From Nocardia jinanensis (lineage in GTDB: Bacteria > Actinomycetota > Actinomycetes > Mycobacteriales > Mycobacteriaceae), in the NCBI RefSeq assembly GCF_014645735.1, contig NZ_BMMH01000006.1, forward strand, positions 388,520 to 452,519: 64,000 nucleotides of DNA, read 5' to 3'. This document shows, one piece after another, positions 27,297 through 36,225 of the stretch; the stretch's first letter is position 1; each line of letters opens with the position of its first letter. Both the position numbers and the translations under genes were made by a program. The notes beneath the pieces were generated by a model, which saw nothing but the letters and a program-made list of their open reading frames with translations, was not told the origin of the DNA and did no database searches.

Positions 27297-29879
27297 TCAG
27301 ATCAGTTCGGCGAGCTGGTCGCGATCAGCGGCATCCAGTTTGATGCAGGCACGGTAGATATGGCCTTCGACCGTGCGGACCGAGACGCAGAGACGCTCGG
27401 CGATCGCGCGGTTGGACAGCCCTCGGCCGATCAGGGCCGCGATCTCGCGTTCACGCTCGGTGATGGGCAGGGGGCGGGCGGCAGCGGTGATGGCAGGAGT
27501 GCCCGCGCCGTCACACTGGGCGGCCAGGGCCATGGTGCGGGCGGCGGCGCCGGCGCTGGGCCGGCGTTGTCCGGCGTGGTCGTAGATCGGAACCGTCTGC
27601 GCCGCGGCGTCGGCGGCGGCGAGGAGCAGGCCCGCGGACTCGAACTCCCGGCTGACCGCGGCGAGCCCGCAGGGGTCCGAATTCGCGAGGGCGGCGGCAT
27701 GGCGGGCGTAGATCGCCGCCGCCGGGCCCTGCACGCGGCCGGCGACGACCGCGAGCCGGGCAGCGAGGGTGCGATCACCGAATCGAGTCGCGTGATGTAA
27801 TGCTTCGGCTTCCAGAGCGAACTGGCCCGTGCGGTGCGCCGTATCGGCGGCTTTGCGAGCCAGCTCCACCGCCGAGTGCGGGTTGTGTGCGGCGGCGGCG
27901 AGCCAGGCCCGGGCGATCATGCGCTGCGGTTCGTGCAGGGCCATATAGGGGCCGCTGTGTTCTTCCGCGTCGGCGAGGACCCGTTCGGCGTGTTCGACCT
28001 CGCCCAATACGGCGTAGGCACGGGCCAGCAGCAGCCGCGCGGGCAGTTTCCACGGCAGCGAGGTTTCGGCGTCGAGTGCTGCCAGCGCCTGCTCGAAGGC
28101 GGTGATCGCCGCGCGGAACCGGCCCCGGTAGGTGGCCACGACACCGACCGCGATGCGAGCGATCGCCCAGCCGACGAACTGTCCGGCCGAGGAGAACTCC
28201 CGGAATTCGGTCGCGCGCCGTTCGGCGAGGTCGAAGTCGCCGAGGGTGGTCAGGGCGAGCACCTCGCCATAGCCGACCATCACCCGGATGATGCCGTCGG
28301 TGGATTTTCGCTGGGCCCGGCTGCGGGCCGCGATCGGCGCGAAATCGGCGCCGCGCCCGGCGACCGGCATCGCCAGGCCGAGAGCGAAGGCGGCGAAATC
28401 GATGGCCTGGCGGGGTGAGTTCGGATCGGCGAGGACCCGTTCGGCGGCCTGAATGCCCGCGGCGATGTGGTTCTCGTGCACCGCCATCGCCGCCGCCGCG
28501 GCGTCGACCGTCAGGCGCAGGGCGGGATACTCGACCCGTGTGCGGAGTACCTCGACCAGCTCGCGGGCGTGTTCGACATCGCCCAGCGACCAGAATTGCA
28601 GGCTGGCCCGCACCACACCCCACTGGACGAGTTGCAGCGGATCGAGGCAGTCGGGGTCGAAGCGGGCCAGGATCCCGTCGGCTTGCTGCGGTCTGCCCTG
28701 CCACAGCAGCGCCCGGGAGAGCAGCTCGGCCGCGCGCAACCCACCGCCGCGCTCCCACGCCGCCCGCGCGAGTTGTTCGCCCAACGGCAGGTTGGACAGG
28801 GACACGGCGTCCTTGGCGGCATCGACCAGCAACGCGATATCGATCGGCCGATCGCTGTCGACGCACAGCTGGGCCAGCCGGATCCGGTGCGCCGGGGTGC
28901 TCGTATCCCGGTTCCGCAGCGTCTCGACGAGGCGTCCGCGGCGGGCGCGGGCGGCGGCGGTGCCGACTCGGCGGCGTATCACCTCGCCGAGCAGTGAATG
29001 GCTGAACCGGACATCGACGGCACCGTTGTGCCGGGCGACCCGGATCAGCCCGGTGGCCTCGGCGGCGTCCACGGCGTCCGCGCCGACCAGCTCGCTGAGG
29101 ACGTCGATATCGAGTGGCTCGTAGACGGCCAGCATCTCGAGCACATCCAGCACCGGCCCACCCGCCCTGGTCAACCGCTCGTCGAGCAGATCGACCAGTC
29201 CGGCGGGCACCGCGGTGGGGCCACGCAGTTGCCAGACGCCGTTGACGTCGGTCAGGGTGCTCGCCTCGACGGCGCCTTCGACCAGATTGCGTAAGAACAG
29301 CGGGTTGCCACCCGACGATTCCCACATCACGTCGGCACTGAGCCCTTCCAGCGCACCGCCCAGGACGGTCTCGACGAGCTGGGTGCACTGCTTTTTGGTG
29401 AAGGGCGCGAGCTCGATGCGTTCGAGGTAGCCGTCCTTCCACAGCGAGGTGACCGCGTCGGGTACGGGTTCCCCGGCGCGGACGGTGGTCACGATATGGG
29501 CGCCGCGGTCGACGGCGATCTGGTGCACCAGCGTCGCGGAGAGTTTGTCGAGCAGATGCGCATCGTCGACGCCGATCACAGTGCCGGGCCGGGCGAGCAG
29601 ATTCTCCCGCGCGGAGTGCAGGAGCGCCAGCGGATCGCGCGACGCGGAGGCGGCGATCCAGGGCGCGAACACGCCCAGCGGAATGGCCTGTGACGACGCG
29701 GTGCAGGCCGCCCAGCGCACCGGATCGGACAGCACCGAGGTAACGAGGCGAGCCAAAGTGGTTTTGCCGACCCCTGCGGCACCGACCAACACCACACCGC
29801 CGGTATGGCCGTTCGTCAAAGCCCCACGGACGGCTTCGTATTCGGCGGGGCGCTCGAGCAGCTGCCAGAGTGCGCCCAT
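27297..29879 (-). CDS. LAL-type regulator: AAA ATPase plus LuxR HTH
   Basis: A protein of about 860 residues. An N-terminal AAA/STAND ATPase (Walker A GAAGVGKTTLARL ~38; Walker B-like VIGVDDAHLLDK ~100) is followed by a long helical, TPR/MalT-like sensor region. The C-terminal GerE HTH (~795-855) reads LPITEREREIAALIGRGLSN then IAERLCVSVRTVEGHIYRAC. Large ATP-binding LuxR regulators activate secondary metabolism or transport genes. The ATG at 29879 starts just before the conserved LLERPAEYEAVRGAL; the frame is open 26 codons further up without homology. No co-transcribed target is evident. Confidence 0.9.
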   Translation of the reverse strand: MGALWQLLERPAEYEAVRGALTNGHTGGVVLVGAAGVGKTTLARLVTSVLSDPVRWAACTASSQAIPLGVFAPWIAASASRDPLALLHSARENLLARPGTVIGVDDAHLLDKLSATLVHQIAVDRGAHIVTTVRAGEPVPDAVTSLWKDGYLERIELAPFTKKQCTQLVETVLGGALEGLSADVMWESSGGNPLFLRNLVEGAVEASTLTDVNGVWQLRGPTAVPAGLVDLLDERLTRAGGPVLDVLEMLAVYEPLDIDVLSELVGADAVDAAEATGLIRVARHNGAVDVRFSHSLLGEVIRRRVGTAAARARRGRLVETLRNRDTSTPAHRIRLAQLCVDSDRPIDIALLVDAAKDAVSLSNLPLGEQLARAAWERGGGLRAAELLSRALLWQGRPQQADGILARFDPDCLDPLQLVQWGVVRASLQFWSLGDVEHARELVEVLRTRVEYPALRLTVDAAAAAMAVHENHIAAGIQAAERVLADPNSPRQAIDFAAFALGLAMPVAGRGADFAPIAARSRAQRKSTDGIIRVMVGYGEVLALTTLGDFDLAERRATEFREFSSAGQFVGWAIARIAVGVVATYRGRFRAAITAFEQALAALDAETSLPWKLPARLLLARAYAVLGEVEHAERVLADAEEHSGPYMALHEPQRMIARAWLAAAAHNPHSAVELARKAADTAHRTGQFALEAEALHHATRFGDRTLAARLAVVAGRVQGPAAAIYARHAAALANSDPCGLAAVSREFESAGLLLAAADAAAQTVPIYDHAGQRRPSAGAAARTMALAAQCDGAGTPAITAAARPLPITEREREIAALIGRGLSNRAIAERLCVSVRTVEGHIYRACIKLDAADRDQLAELI

Positions 29880-30374
29880 GCATGAAAATTGTAGTTCTCG
29901 TCCGGCGCCGTCACAACGAGTCGGTCCCGGCGCCCGGTAGGTGCCGAACCGGGCCACCGGGATGGGCCCCGCGAACCGGATGCGCGGGTGGCGCGGTGGT
30001 CACGGTGGCAGATCGGTGGCATCGCGCGGCTCGAGCCGGGGCGCGTTGTCGACGTCGTGGCGGTTGCCTGCTGATCGTGCGCGGGTTGGGTTGCAGGATC
30101 GGCGCCGACCCCGGCGCGGACCGGACCGGATCGCATTCAGTCTCCGGGACGATGCCGGGCCCGTCACGAGTAGTCGACTACTCCACGACTCGGACGTCCC
30201 CGAGCCGCCGGCGGGACCGGGGTGCCATCGGTGGAAGTCGCGCCGTGACTCGGGTACTCGACCTGATCGCGTAGCGCACTACGCGCGCGCCATGGCAGGT
30301 CCATGGGCGAGGCTGACTACCAGGGGCGCTCGCGCACCGCGGAACGCTCTGTGACAACGACGGAAAGGCCTCCG
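29880..30374. other. Intergenic region with a 16-bp palindrome
   Basis: About 495 bp without a convincing gene. GAGTAGTCGACTACTC at 30168-30183 is a perfect 16-bp palindrome, placed about 200 bp before the next gene and about 290 bp from the divergent LAL regulator. It may be an operator; nothing else stood out. Confidence 0.5.
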
Positions 30375-31130
30375 GTGAGCACGCCGATCCATATCAAGGT
30401 GAACCTCGACAGGGATGTCGCGGGCGCACTGAGCCGGCTCGGATGCACCCGTGCCACGGCGACCGGCCGCGATATCTGGTTCGCCGAGCCGCGCTCCGCC
30501 GGTGTCACAGGAGCGCCCACCTTGCTGTCGAGTGGCATCGTGATCCGGCTGCGCAGCGGCGCCGCCCACGACCTGACCGTCGAACTGCGACCGTGTCAGC
30601 GCCCCCAACTGGTGGGGCGCTGGGTCGCGCCCTTCACCGATTCCGCGGTGCAGTACCGCATCGAGAGCGATTGGTGCGGCGGGCGGCGGATGCTGTCGGC
30701 CTCGGTGATCGGCCGGCGACCTTCCGGTTCCCTCCGCGATGCTGTGGCCCGCGGTGTCGATATCACCGCCGCCCTGGACCCCGCCCAGCGGCAGTTCCTG
30801 GTGAGTTGCACTCCTCCTGGCGTGGCGGTCGAGCGGTTACGGGCGCTGGGCCCGGTCGCCTCGGCGCAGTGGACGGGGGTGCTCGTGGCAGATGTGTACG
30901 CCGATGTCGAACGCTGGACCGTCGCCGGCCTCGACCTGCTCGAATTGTCGCTGAGGGTCACTCCTACGGACGGTGAACCACCCGCGGATCTGCACATGCG
31001 CGCATTCGACGCACAGCGAGGGCTGGAGAATGCCCTGCGTGCGCTCGACCTGACGTTCGCGAGCGGCAAGACCAAGACCGAGCAGGTGATCACCGCGCTC
31101 GCGGCCGCACGTTCGGAGTTCGGTGAATAG
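30375..31130 (+). CDS. Unrecognised protein, possibly CYTH-like
   Basis: A 251-residue protein. Alternating strands rich in paired charged residues (GIVIRLRSG, DLTVELRPC, LLELSLRVT) and a helical C-terminal tail recall the CYTH/triphosphate-tunnel fold. The usual N-terminal ExExK motif is not seen, so the fold call is weak. GTG at 30375 has GGAAAGG 7 bases upstream; an in-frame ATG at 30303 lacks such a site. No neighbour suggests a pathway. Confidence 0.6.
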   Translation: MSTPIHIKVNLDRDVAGALSRLGCTRATATGRDIWFAEPRSAGVTGAPTLLSSGIVIRLRSGAAHDLTVELRPCQRPQLVGRWVAPFTDSAVQYRIESDWCGGRRMLSASVIGRRPSGSLRDAVARGVDITAALDPAQRQFLVSCTPPGVAVERLRALGPVASAQWTGVLVADVYADVERWTVAGLDLLELSLRVTPTDGEPPADLHMRAFDAQRGLENALRALDLTFASGKTKTEQVITALAAARSEFGE

Positions 31131-31144
31131 GCCGTACGCCGCGA

Positions 31145-31350
31145 CTATCCCGGTTTGCCGGGCGGCTCGCCGGATGCGTCGTCGGAGCCCGGACCCGGCG
31201 TACTCAGCGCCTTGCCGGATGCGCCGTCGGCGCCCAGGTCGTCCATGAATGATGCTGTGGTGGTGCGGTTTCCGGATTTCTTCGGGATCCCGGCGAACTC
31301 CCGGCCGGCCAACGCGCGTGTGGTCAGTTCGTGACCGAGCGCCCAGTATG
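31145..31350 (-). pseudogene. C-terminal gene fragment
   Basis: A minus-strand frame reads YWALGHELTTRALAGREFAG, then an acidic Gly/Ser/Pro-rich tail (LSTPGPGSDDASGEPPGKPG) to a TAG at 31145-31147. The frame is closed by a stop at ~31360. It could be the tail of the adjacent hydrolase relic or of another lost gene. I do not recognise the family. Confidence 0.35.
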
Positions 31351-31390
31351 TCCGACCTCACGGGCGGCCGTCCGATGGTGGCGGCCACCG

Positions 31391-31656
31391 CGGCATGGCA
31401 TCCCGGCCTGCTGCGCCGCCTCGGCGACCAGACTCTCGTAGAGGACCGATCCCGTATCGACGCCCTCGTGCGTATCCATGCTCGCGACGAGCTGGTCACC
31501 GTAGAAGGGGAAGTACACATCGGCGGGGTCGATCGTGCTCAGACCGGCGAGGGTGAGCCCCTTGTTCAGGCCGGCCGTCCAGGTGCGGCGCAGCTCCTCG
31601 GGAATGCGCTCCTGTTGCCCGCGGCCGTGCAGGAACAACACGCTGCGGTGACCACC
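31391..31656 (-). pseudogene. Alpha/beta-hydrolase-like N-terminal fragment
   Basis: SVLFLHGRGQQ, TAGLNKGLTLAGLSTIDPA and DVYFPFYGDQLVASMD match the first ~90 residues of an actinobacterial alpha/beta-hydrolase-type family of about 300 residues. The frame then degrades into Arg/His-rich noise and stops at 31324. The upstream side also lacks a plausible start. The serine-hydrolase core is lost. Confidence 0.55.
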
Positions 31657-31822
31657 GAAGGCGGTCGGCCCGCCCCGCGGACCGCGCCTGTGACTCTCGG
31701 TGGCCGGAACACGCGGCGGCACCGGTGTCCTCACGCGGGCATCGGTGGTGCCGGTGCCGGTACCGGTGGATACCGACCGGGAAGATACCGCCGGTATTGC
31801 GCCATCGGTCGCCCACGCCCGA

Positions 31823-31978
31823 CCAGTCCGGGTAGATCGTGTGCGCGGCGTTCACATCGCCCGCCGAGAGCGCGGTGCGCTGTCCCATGGTCACACCGGG
31901 TGGGACGGTGGCGCGCGGAACAATGGTCGCCTGCCCGTTGGCGCTGAAAGCCGTTGCGGGGTAGTTCGACGGTGATCC
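31823..31978 (-). pseudogene. Astacin-like (M12A) metallopeptidase C-terminal fragment
   Basis: Read leftward: SNYPATAFSANGQATIVP, then VTMGQRTALSAGDVNAAHTI and YPDW. This corresponds to the end of an astacin catalytic domain (Met-turn-side MHYPxxAFS..., then IGQRxxLSxxDVxxxNxxY). The HExxHxxGxxH zinc site, which should lie further right, is absent because an operator region and another gene occupy that space. Confidence 0.55.
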
Positions 31979-32028
31979 GAGCCGTGGTCCGCGGGCACTC
32001 GGGCGGCAGCACGACCGAACCTCCTTGA

Positions 32029-32075
32029 TTTATGCGACACTCTGTCGTAATCTTTACGACAGGGTGTCGCATAAA
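32029..32075. promoter_or_regulatory. Nested 47-bp inverted repeat, probable double TetR operator
   Basis: Two 22-bp arms (32029-32050 and 32054-32075) are inverted copies with one mismatch around the 3-nt spacer TCT. Each arm contains its own small palindrome of the form CGACA-NNN-TGTCG (CGACActcTGTCG and CGACAgggTGTCG). It lies 79 bp before the NTF2-like gene. The TetR encoded at 32812-33453 is the likely binder. The structure is certain; the binder is inferred. Confidence 0.8.
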
Positions 32076-32153
32076 CGTATGGAGCTGCGGGAAACCACCC
32101 GACCGCCGCACAACGAACGCTCCGATGTCGCCACAGTGAATGGAGATGGATTC

Positions 32154-32627
32154 ATGAATGCGCCGACCGATCGCGCCGATCTCATCGAACTGCTGAGCCG
32201 CTATGCCGACATAGCGGACCTGAAGGAGTTCACCGAGCTGCCCGGCCTCGTTTTCACCGACCCGCTCACACTCGACTTCGAGTCCGTCGCCGACATTCCA
32301 CCGATGACCACACCGCTCGACGATTACCTCGAGATCATCCGCGCCTCTTTTGCGCCCTTTACGGCAACTCACCACGCCATCACCGGCCATGTCATCGGCA
32401 TCGACGGCGACAGAGCGACGATCCACGCGCACGTCCGTGCCGAACACTGGCTTTCGGAGGAGTTCACCGGCGGTGGGCCCAATCGCTGGTTGGTGGTCGG
32501 CTTCTACGACAACGAGGCGGTCCGCACAGCGGACGGCTGGCGCCTGGACCGCGTAAAGCTCACCGCGACCTACCAGGAGAACGCCCATCTGTCCGGCGCT
32601 GCCCTGGCCGCCGGGCAGGCACGCTAG
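32154..32627 (+). CDS. NTF2-like (SnoaL-type) protein
   Basis: A 157-residue protein of the cone-shaped NTF2/SnoaL fold. It has N-terminal helices with RYADIADLKEFTELPGLVF, a mid-domain ATHHAITGHVIGIDGDRATI, and C-terminal strands (WLVVGFYDNEAVRTADGWRL). Members are small isomerases, dehydratases or ligand-binding proteins in polyketide, steroid or xenobiotic metabolism. The ATG at 32154 has GGAG about 9 bases before it. It lies between the strong inverted repeat and a TetR gene and is probably the regulated enzyme of a two-gene unit. Confidence 0.85.
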   Translation: MNAPTDRADLIELLSRYADIADLKEFTELPGLVFTDPLTLDFESVADIPPMTTPLDDYLEIIRASFAPFTATHHAITGHVIGIDGDRATIHAHVRAEHWLSEEFTGGGPNRWLVVGFYDNEAVRTADGWRLDRVKLTATYQENAHLSGAALAAGQAR

Positions 32628-32811
32628 CGGCGAAGGCCACAGCCGCCACACGACTCTCGCGAGGTAGCCCGCGAGGAGAAGACCATCGCTCCGCCGTGCG
32701 GCGGACCCGCGCCGAGCGGCAGGCGGAACCGGGGCGAAGCGCACGTCCGCGTGCGGGATGGGAGGCGGACCCGCGGCAGGAATGACGCCGCGGTGGAGGG
32801 AGGATGATCGG

Positions 32812-33453
32812 ATGCCGCGGATCCGGGGAGCCAGTATCGAGGAGCACCACGAGATGGTGTGGGCCGACCTCGCCGAGGCGATGCGGCAACTGCTGCTCGA
32901 ACGTGACTACGACACGATCAACATGGGCCACATCGCGGCCCGGGCCGGGCTCGCGCGCAACACGCTGTACAACTACGCCCGCGACAAGAGCGCGCTGGTT
33001 CTGGCGCTGACCCAGCGGGCGAGCCGGCCCGCGGTCGAGCGTGTAGCCGCGATCGCCGCACGCTCCGCGGACCCGGCCGCGGAGCGGATGCGGGAGATCA
33101 TCGAGGCGGTCCTGGAAGCATCCACGGACCAGGCCATGCAGCTGATGTTCCGGCCGGGGTCCGGCCCGCTGGTCGACGAGTTGCCGAAGGGGCCCGGCAG
33201 CCCGTTCCACACGATCGTGGTCGAGGTGGAGAACGTCGTCCGCGACGGTATCGAGCGCGGAGAGTTCCGTGACGTCGGTGATGTGCACCTCGCGGTGGAG
33301 CTACTGTCCGGTGCCATGCGCGCGGGCGCCGAACGCGTCGGCCGGGACCCGGCCGCCTTCGCTGCCACGGTCCACGCGGCGCGGGACATCATCCTCACGT
33401 TTCTGGCCCGCCACCCGGATCAGCACCCGTCGAGGCCCGCGAGAGGGACCTGA
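32812..33453 (+). CDS. TetR-family regulator
   Basis: A 213-residue repressor. The HTH reads TINMGHIAARAGLARNTLYN then YARDKSALVLAL. The C-terminal domain (~100-195) is helical (DVGDVHLAVELLSGAMRAGA). The ATG at 32812 follows GGAGGGAGG with ~9 bases spacing, an unusually strong site. It is 184 bp after the NTF2-like gene on the same strand and likely governs it through the double palindrome at 32029-32075. Confidence 0.9.
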   Translation: MPRIRGASIEEHHEMVWADLAEAMRQLLLERDYDTINMGHIAARAGLARNTLYNYARDKSALVLALTQRASRPAVERVAAIAARSADPAAERMREIIEAVLEASTDQAMQLMFRPGSGPLVDELPKGPGSPFHTIVVEVENVVRDGIERGEFRDVGDVHLAVELLSGAMRAGAERVGRDPAAFAATVHAARDIILTFLARHPDQHPSRPARGT

Positions 33454-33522
33454 GGCGCTTCGGCTATCGGCCGTGGCCTCGTTCGGTAGCCCTCCGATCC
33501 CCCAGCGGTGCGCCGGACTGGT

Positions 33523-33538
33523 GCGGACGGTGGTCCGC
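33523..33538 (+). terminator. Possible terminator hairpin after the TetR gene
   Basis: GCGGAC-ggtg-GTCCGC forms a 6-bp GC stem 70 bp after the stop, without a U-tract. The call is weak. Confidence 0.3.
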
Positions 33539-33654
33539 CCCGAATAATATGCGTCCCTGTGCAACCGGATGCCGATGAGTCCGGGTCGGCATGTGGTGAG
33601 CGGGCTCGGTGGCCCGCCCGGATAATGGACCTCTGGGTCCTGTGGGGGGTGGAT

Positions 33655-33768
33655 ATGACGAGCGCCGACTCGCGTGGACCGACGACGCGGGGTGCGAAAT
33701 CACCACGACAGGAGTTCGCGCGACAGTTCGGTGCGCTGTTCCCCGCATCACGGAAGTCGTCCACATGA
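33655..33768 (+). CDS. Possible 37-residue peptide coupled to the MFS gene
   Basis: ATG at 33655, preceded by a G-run 5-10 bases upstream, opens a 37-codon frame (MTSADSRGPTTRGAKSPRQE, then FARQFGALFPASRKSST) whose TGA overlaps the MFS ATG by 4 bp (ATGA). It could be a leader peptide, a tiny coupled protein, or a relic of an XRE-type gene (FARQFGALFPAS resembles such N-termini). No homology is certain. Confidence 0.3.
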   Translation: MTSADSRGPTTRGAKSPRQEFARQFGALFPASRKSST

Positions 33769-35024
33769 CCGTGCGGACCGCCGGTGATGAGCAGGCTCCG
33801 GCGGCATTGCGCTTCTTTCTTTTCGCGACACTGGTATCCGGCTTCGGCACGGCCCTGATGCCGAGCATCATCGCCTACACGACCCTTGATTCGAGCGACA
33901 ACAGTCAGCGCTGGTTCGCGGTGGTTTTCCTGGTCGGGCAGGTCGTGCCGTTCTTCGTCACACTGATGCTCGCCGGCTACCTCGACAGAGCAGAGCTGTA
34001 CTCCACGTCTCTCGCGGTGCAGTGCGCGCTCGCCGCAGCATGTTTCGGTTACGCCGCCGTCTCCGACTTCTACCGGTCGACCATCGCTCTCGCGATCGGA
34101 CTGCAGGTGATCCTGACCGGGCTGGGCGCTGTAGCCGGGCCCGCATTGACCCGCAGTCTGGCCGTTATCTCGCCGGGCGAGCGCTGGCTGAACGAGGCGG
34201 CCCGCAAAACGACTCTCTATCGCAGCATCTCGCAGCTGCTCGGGCAGGGAATCAGCGGATTGCTCCTGGCCGGGCTCGGCGCGGGATTGGTGGTGACGAT
34301 AAACGGCGTGACATTTCTCGTCATGTCGATGGCGATCATCTGGAACCGGAACAGGTATCGAGAACACCGCGATCAGATCGACGAGGGCGCGGACGCTTCC
34401 CCCCGTGGCGGCATCTTCCGGCCGCTCCGGTCCCGGCGGAGTTATCAGCTGGTGCTGTCCTATCAATTGATCACCAACATCCTGGTCGTCCATCCGTATC
34501 TGATACTTACCCCGGTTGCACTCGGCCACCACCTCGGCGTCTCCGCTGCCGTAACTCGCTGGGGTGCCCTGGGCGCCGCATTCGGCCTCGGGGCGATCGC
34601 CGGGGCGATGATCGTCGAGAAACTGGAGATCGAGAACAGACTGTCCGTCTCGGTGGCATCCGGAATTCTGGAGATACCGATTCTGATAGTCCTCGCGTGG
34701 AACCCGACGTCGCTTCTCCTGGTTCCGATGGCAGTGATCAGCGGCTTTCAGAGCACATTCGCGCGAGTTCTGTTCTCGCAACAGATGTTCACAGATTTTC
34801 GGCAGGACGAGATCGGTCGCGTCTCATCGCTGACCGGTCTCACCTGGATCGGATCGACCGCCGTCGTCTCCGCGCTCGCCACCGTGCTCGGAGCCGGTCA
34901 TTCGAGGACACTGTTCTCGGTACTGACCGTATCGAGCGTGCTGGCGACAGCGACGTTCTGGTACGCGGTCATGCGCAATGAGAGGAGCGAAGCGATTCAC
35001 GACAGATCAGGCGACGCTCTCTGA
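33765..35024 (+). CDS. MFS transporter (MefA/MFS-3-like)
   Basis: A 419-residue protein of about 12 helices. The N-terminal FFLFATLVSGFGTALMPSII is typical of the MFS group that includes macrolide/permease-like exporters. Loops YLDRAELYSTS and RNRYREHRDQIDEGADASPR (central cytoplasmic loop, ~190-215) are polar. I chose the ATG at 33765 at the helix-1 edge; the frame is open upstream to 33609 without homology. Its 3' end overlaps by 18 bp with a minus-strand fragment at 35007. Substrate unknown. Confidence 0.8.
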   Translation: MTVRTAGDEQAPAALRFFLFATLVSGFGTALMPSIIAYTTLDSSDNSQRWFAVVFLVGQVVPFFVTLMLAGYLDRAELYSTSLAVQCALAAACFGYAAVSDFYRSTIALAIGLQVILTGLGAVAGPALTRSLAVISPGERWLNEAARKTTLYRSISQLLGQGISGLLLAGLGAGLVVTINGVTFLVMSMAIIWNRNRYREHRDQIDEGADASPRGGIFRPLRSRRSYQLVLSYQLITNILVVHPYLILTPVALGHHLGVSAAVTRWGALGAAFGLGAIAGAMIVEKLEIENRLSVSVASGILEIPILIVLAWNPTSLLLVPMAVISGFQSTFARVLFSQQMFTDFRQDEIGRVSSLTGLTWIGSTAVVSALATVLGAGHSRTLFSVLTVSSVLATATFWYAVMRNERSEAIHDRSGDAL

Positions 35025-35129
35025 CGGGGTAGCTTGTTCGACCGCGCCGCGGTCCAGCAGCGGTCGCGCCCGGGCGTCGAACCCGCGCCGAGTGGCACAG
35101 GACAGATCCTGGGCGGCGTGGATGGTCAC
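35007..35129 (-). pseudogene. Truncated third liv-cluster frame (40 codons)
   Basis: A GTG at 35129 overlaps the LivM-like stop by 4 bp, as in an intact liv operon, but the frame ends after about 40 residues (VTIHAAQDLSCATRRGFDAR...) and has no recognisable ATPase motif. It may be what is left of a livG/livF or binding-protein gene after a deletion joined it to the MFS gene's end. Confidence 0.35.
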
Positions 35130-35896
35130 GCGGCGCCTCCCGCGGCAGGGCCACCATGCCGGCGTCCGGGGATGCGTGCGACCACCGGCCCGAAACCCCG
35201 CCGCACGAGGCTGATCACCCCGTAGGGCAGGACCAAGATGAACAGGATCAACGCCATGCCGTACGTGATTCCGGTGGCCGACTGGTTGATATCCGCGGTC
35301 CACTGCGGGACGTACACGACGAAGAAGGCGCCGAATACCACACCGGGCACCGTGCCCAGTCCACCGACGACGATCATCGTGATGAACGCGATCGCGAGCG
35401 GCAGCCCGAACGCCTCCGGCCCCACATACTGGACCACGAAGCTGTAGAGCACACCGCCGACACCGGCCAGCGCGGCACTGAACGCGAAGACCGTCGTCTT
35501 GGTCCGGGTCGCAGGCACCAGCTGGAGTCCGGGCAACCGCAGTGCCGGCAACCCGAACAGATAGCCCACGATGTAGCCGACCGCGAACGCGATCGGCATC
35601 AGGAGCAGATACGGCACACTGTGGTTCTCCACCAGCACGGCGCTCAGGTACGCGCCGAGTGCGAAGAAGAAGCCGTGGCCCAGGGAGATCTGGCCGGTGT
35701 TGCCGGTCAACAGGTTCAGCCCGAGTCCGACGACGATGTACACCAGCACCATCGAGCGGTCGAAGTTCACATATGGCGCGGACACCAGCGGCGCCACCAC
35801 GGCGACTCCGACGACCAGGATCACCGTGGCACGGGAGAGCCACAGCGGCGCGTCGAGTTCGGCGTGTGGACGGCGGAGGAGTTGAACGAGGCTCAT
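35126..35896 (-). pseudogene. Branched-chain amino acid permease LivM with internal deletion
   Basis: 256 codons against the usual 320-350. The front half is good LivM (NLLTGNTGQISLGHGFFFAL, GYLFGLPALRLPGLQL). It then jumps directly to RTKTTVFAFSAALAGVGGVL, so about 80-90 residues normally between LRLxGLYLAL and the ARTK stretch are missing in frame. The C-terminal helices are present. An in-frame deletion of two or more helices probably makes it non-functional. ATG overlaps the LivH-like stop (ATGA). Confidence 0.7.
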
Positions 35897-36225
35897 ACCC
35901 GTGCCACCTTCTTCGCGCCCAACAGACCTTCCGGTTTGAGTAACAACACGCCGAGGATGAGGACGAGCGCGACCGCCTGCTCGAAATCGTGGCCGATCCA
36001 GGAGATATAGGTACCGGCGAGGTTCTCGGCCACCCCCACGCACAGGCCGCCGACGATCGCGCCGACGATCACCACGGACTGCCGGGACATCACGACCGGG
36101 CCCAGCATGAGCACCGGCCCCGCGACCATCGCCGGGAACTCCCTGCTCTGCACTCCCCAGATCCACCCGGCCGCACTGTTGAGCACGAGCATCAGTCCGA
36201 GAGTGATGACCGCACCCGCGTTATC
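35893..36225 (-). pseudogene. Branched-chain amino acid permease LivH fragment
   Basis: Only a C-terminal piece remains. It reads NSAAGWIWGVQSREFPAMVA, VVMSRQSVVIVGA, and then directly GGLCVGVAENLAGTYISWIG and QAVALVLILGVLLLKPEGLL. The family normally has ~100 residues between the SRQS(L)VIVG and GLLIGVAENL segments, and ~150 more at the N-terminus. The right edge abuts the diguanylate cyclase gene. Truncation plus internal deletion indicate a relic. Confidence 0.7.

Noticed and set aside
31731..32744. A 337-codon minus-strand frame spanning the NTF2-like gene and its operator
   Set aside because: It crosses a strong inverted repeat and runs opposite a recognisable gene; the translation is noise. 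A GTG with AAGGAGG at 32011 is tempting, but the product has no protein character.
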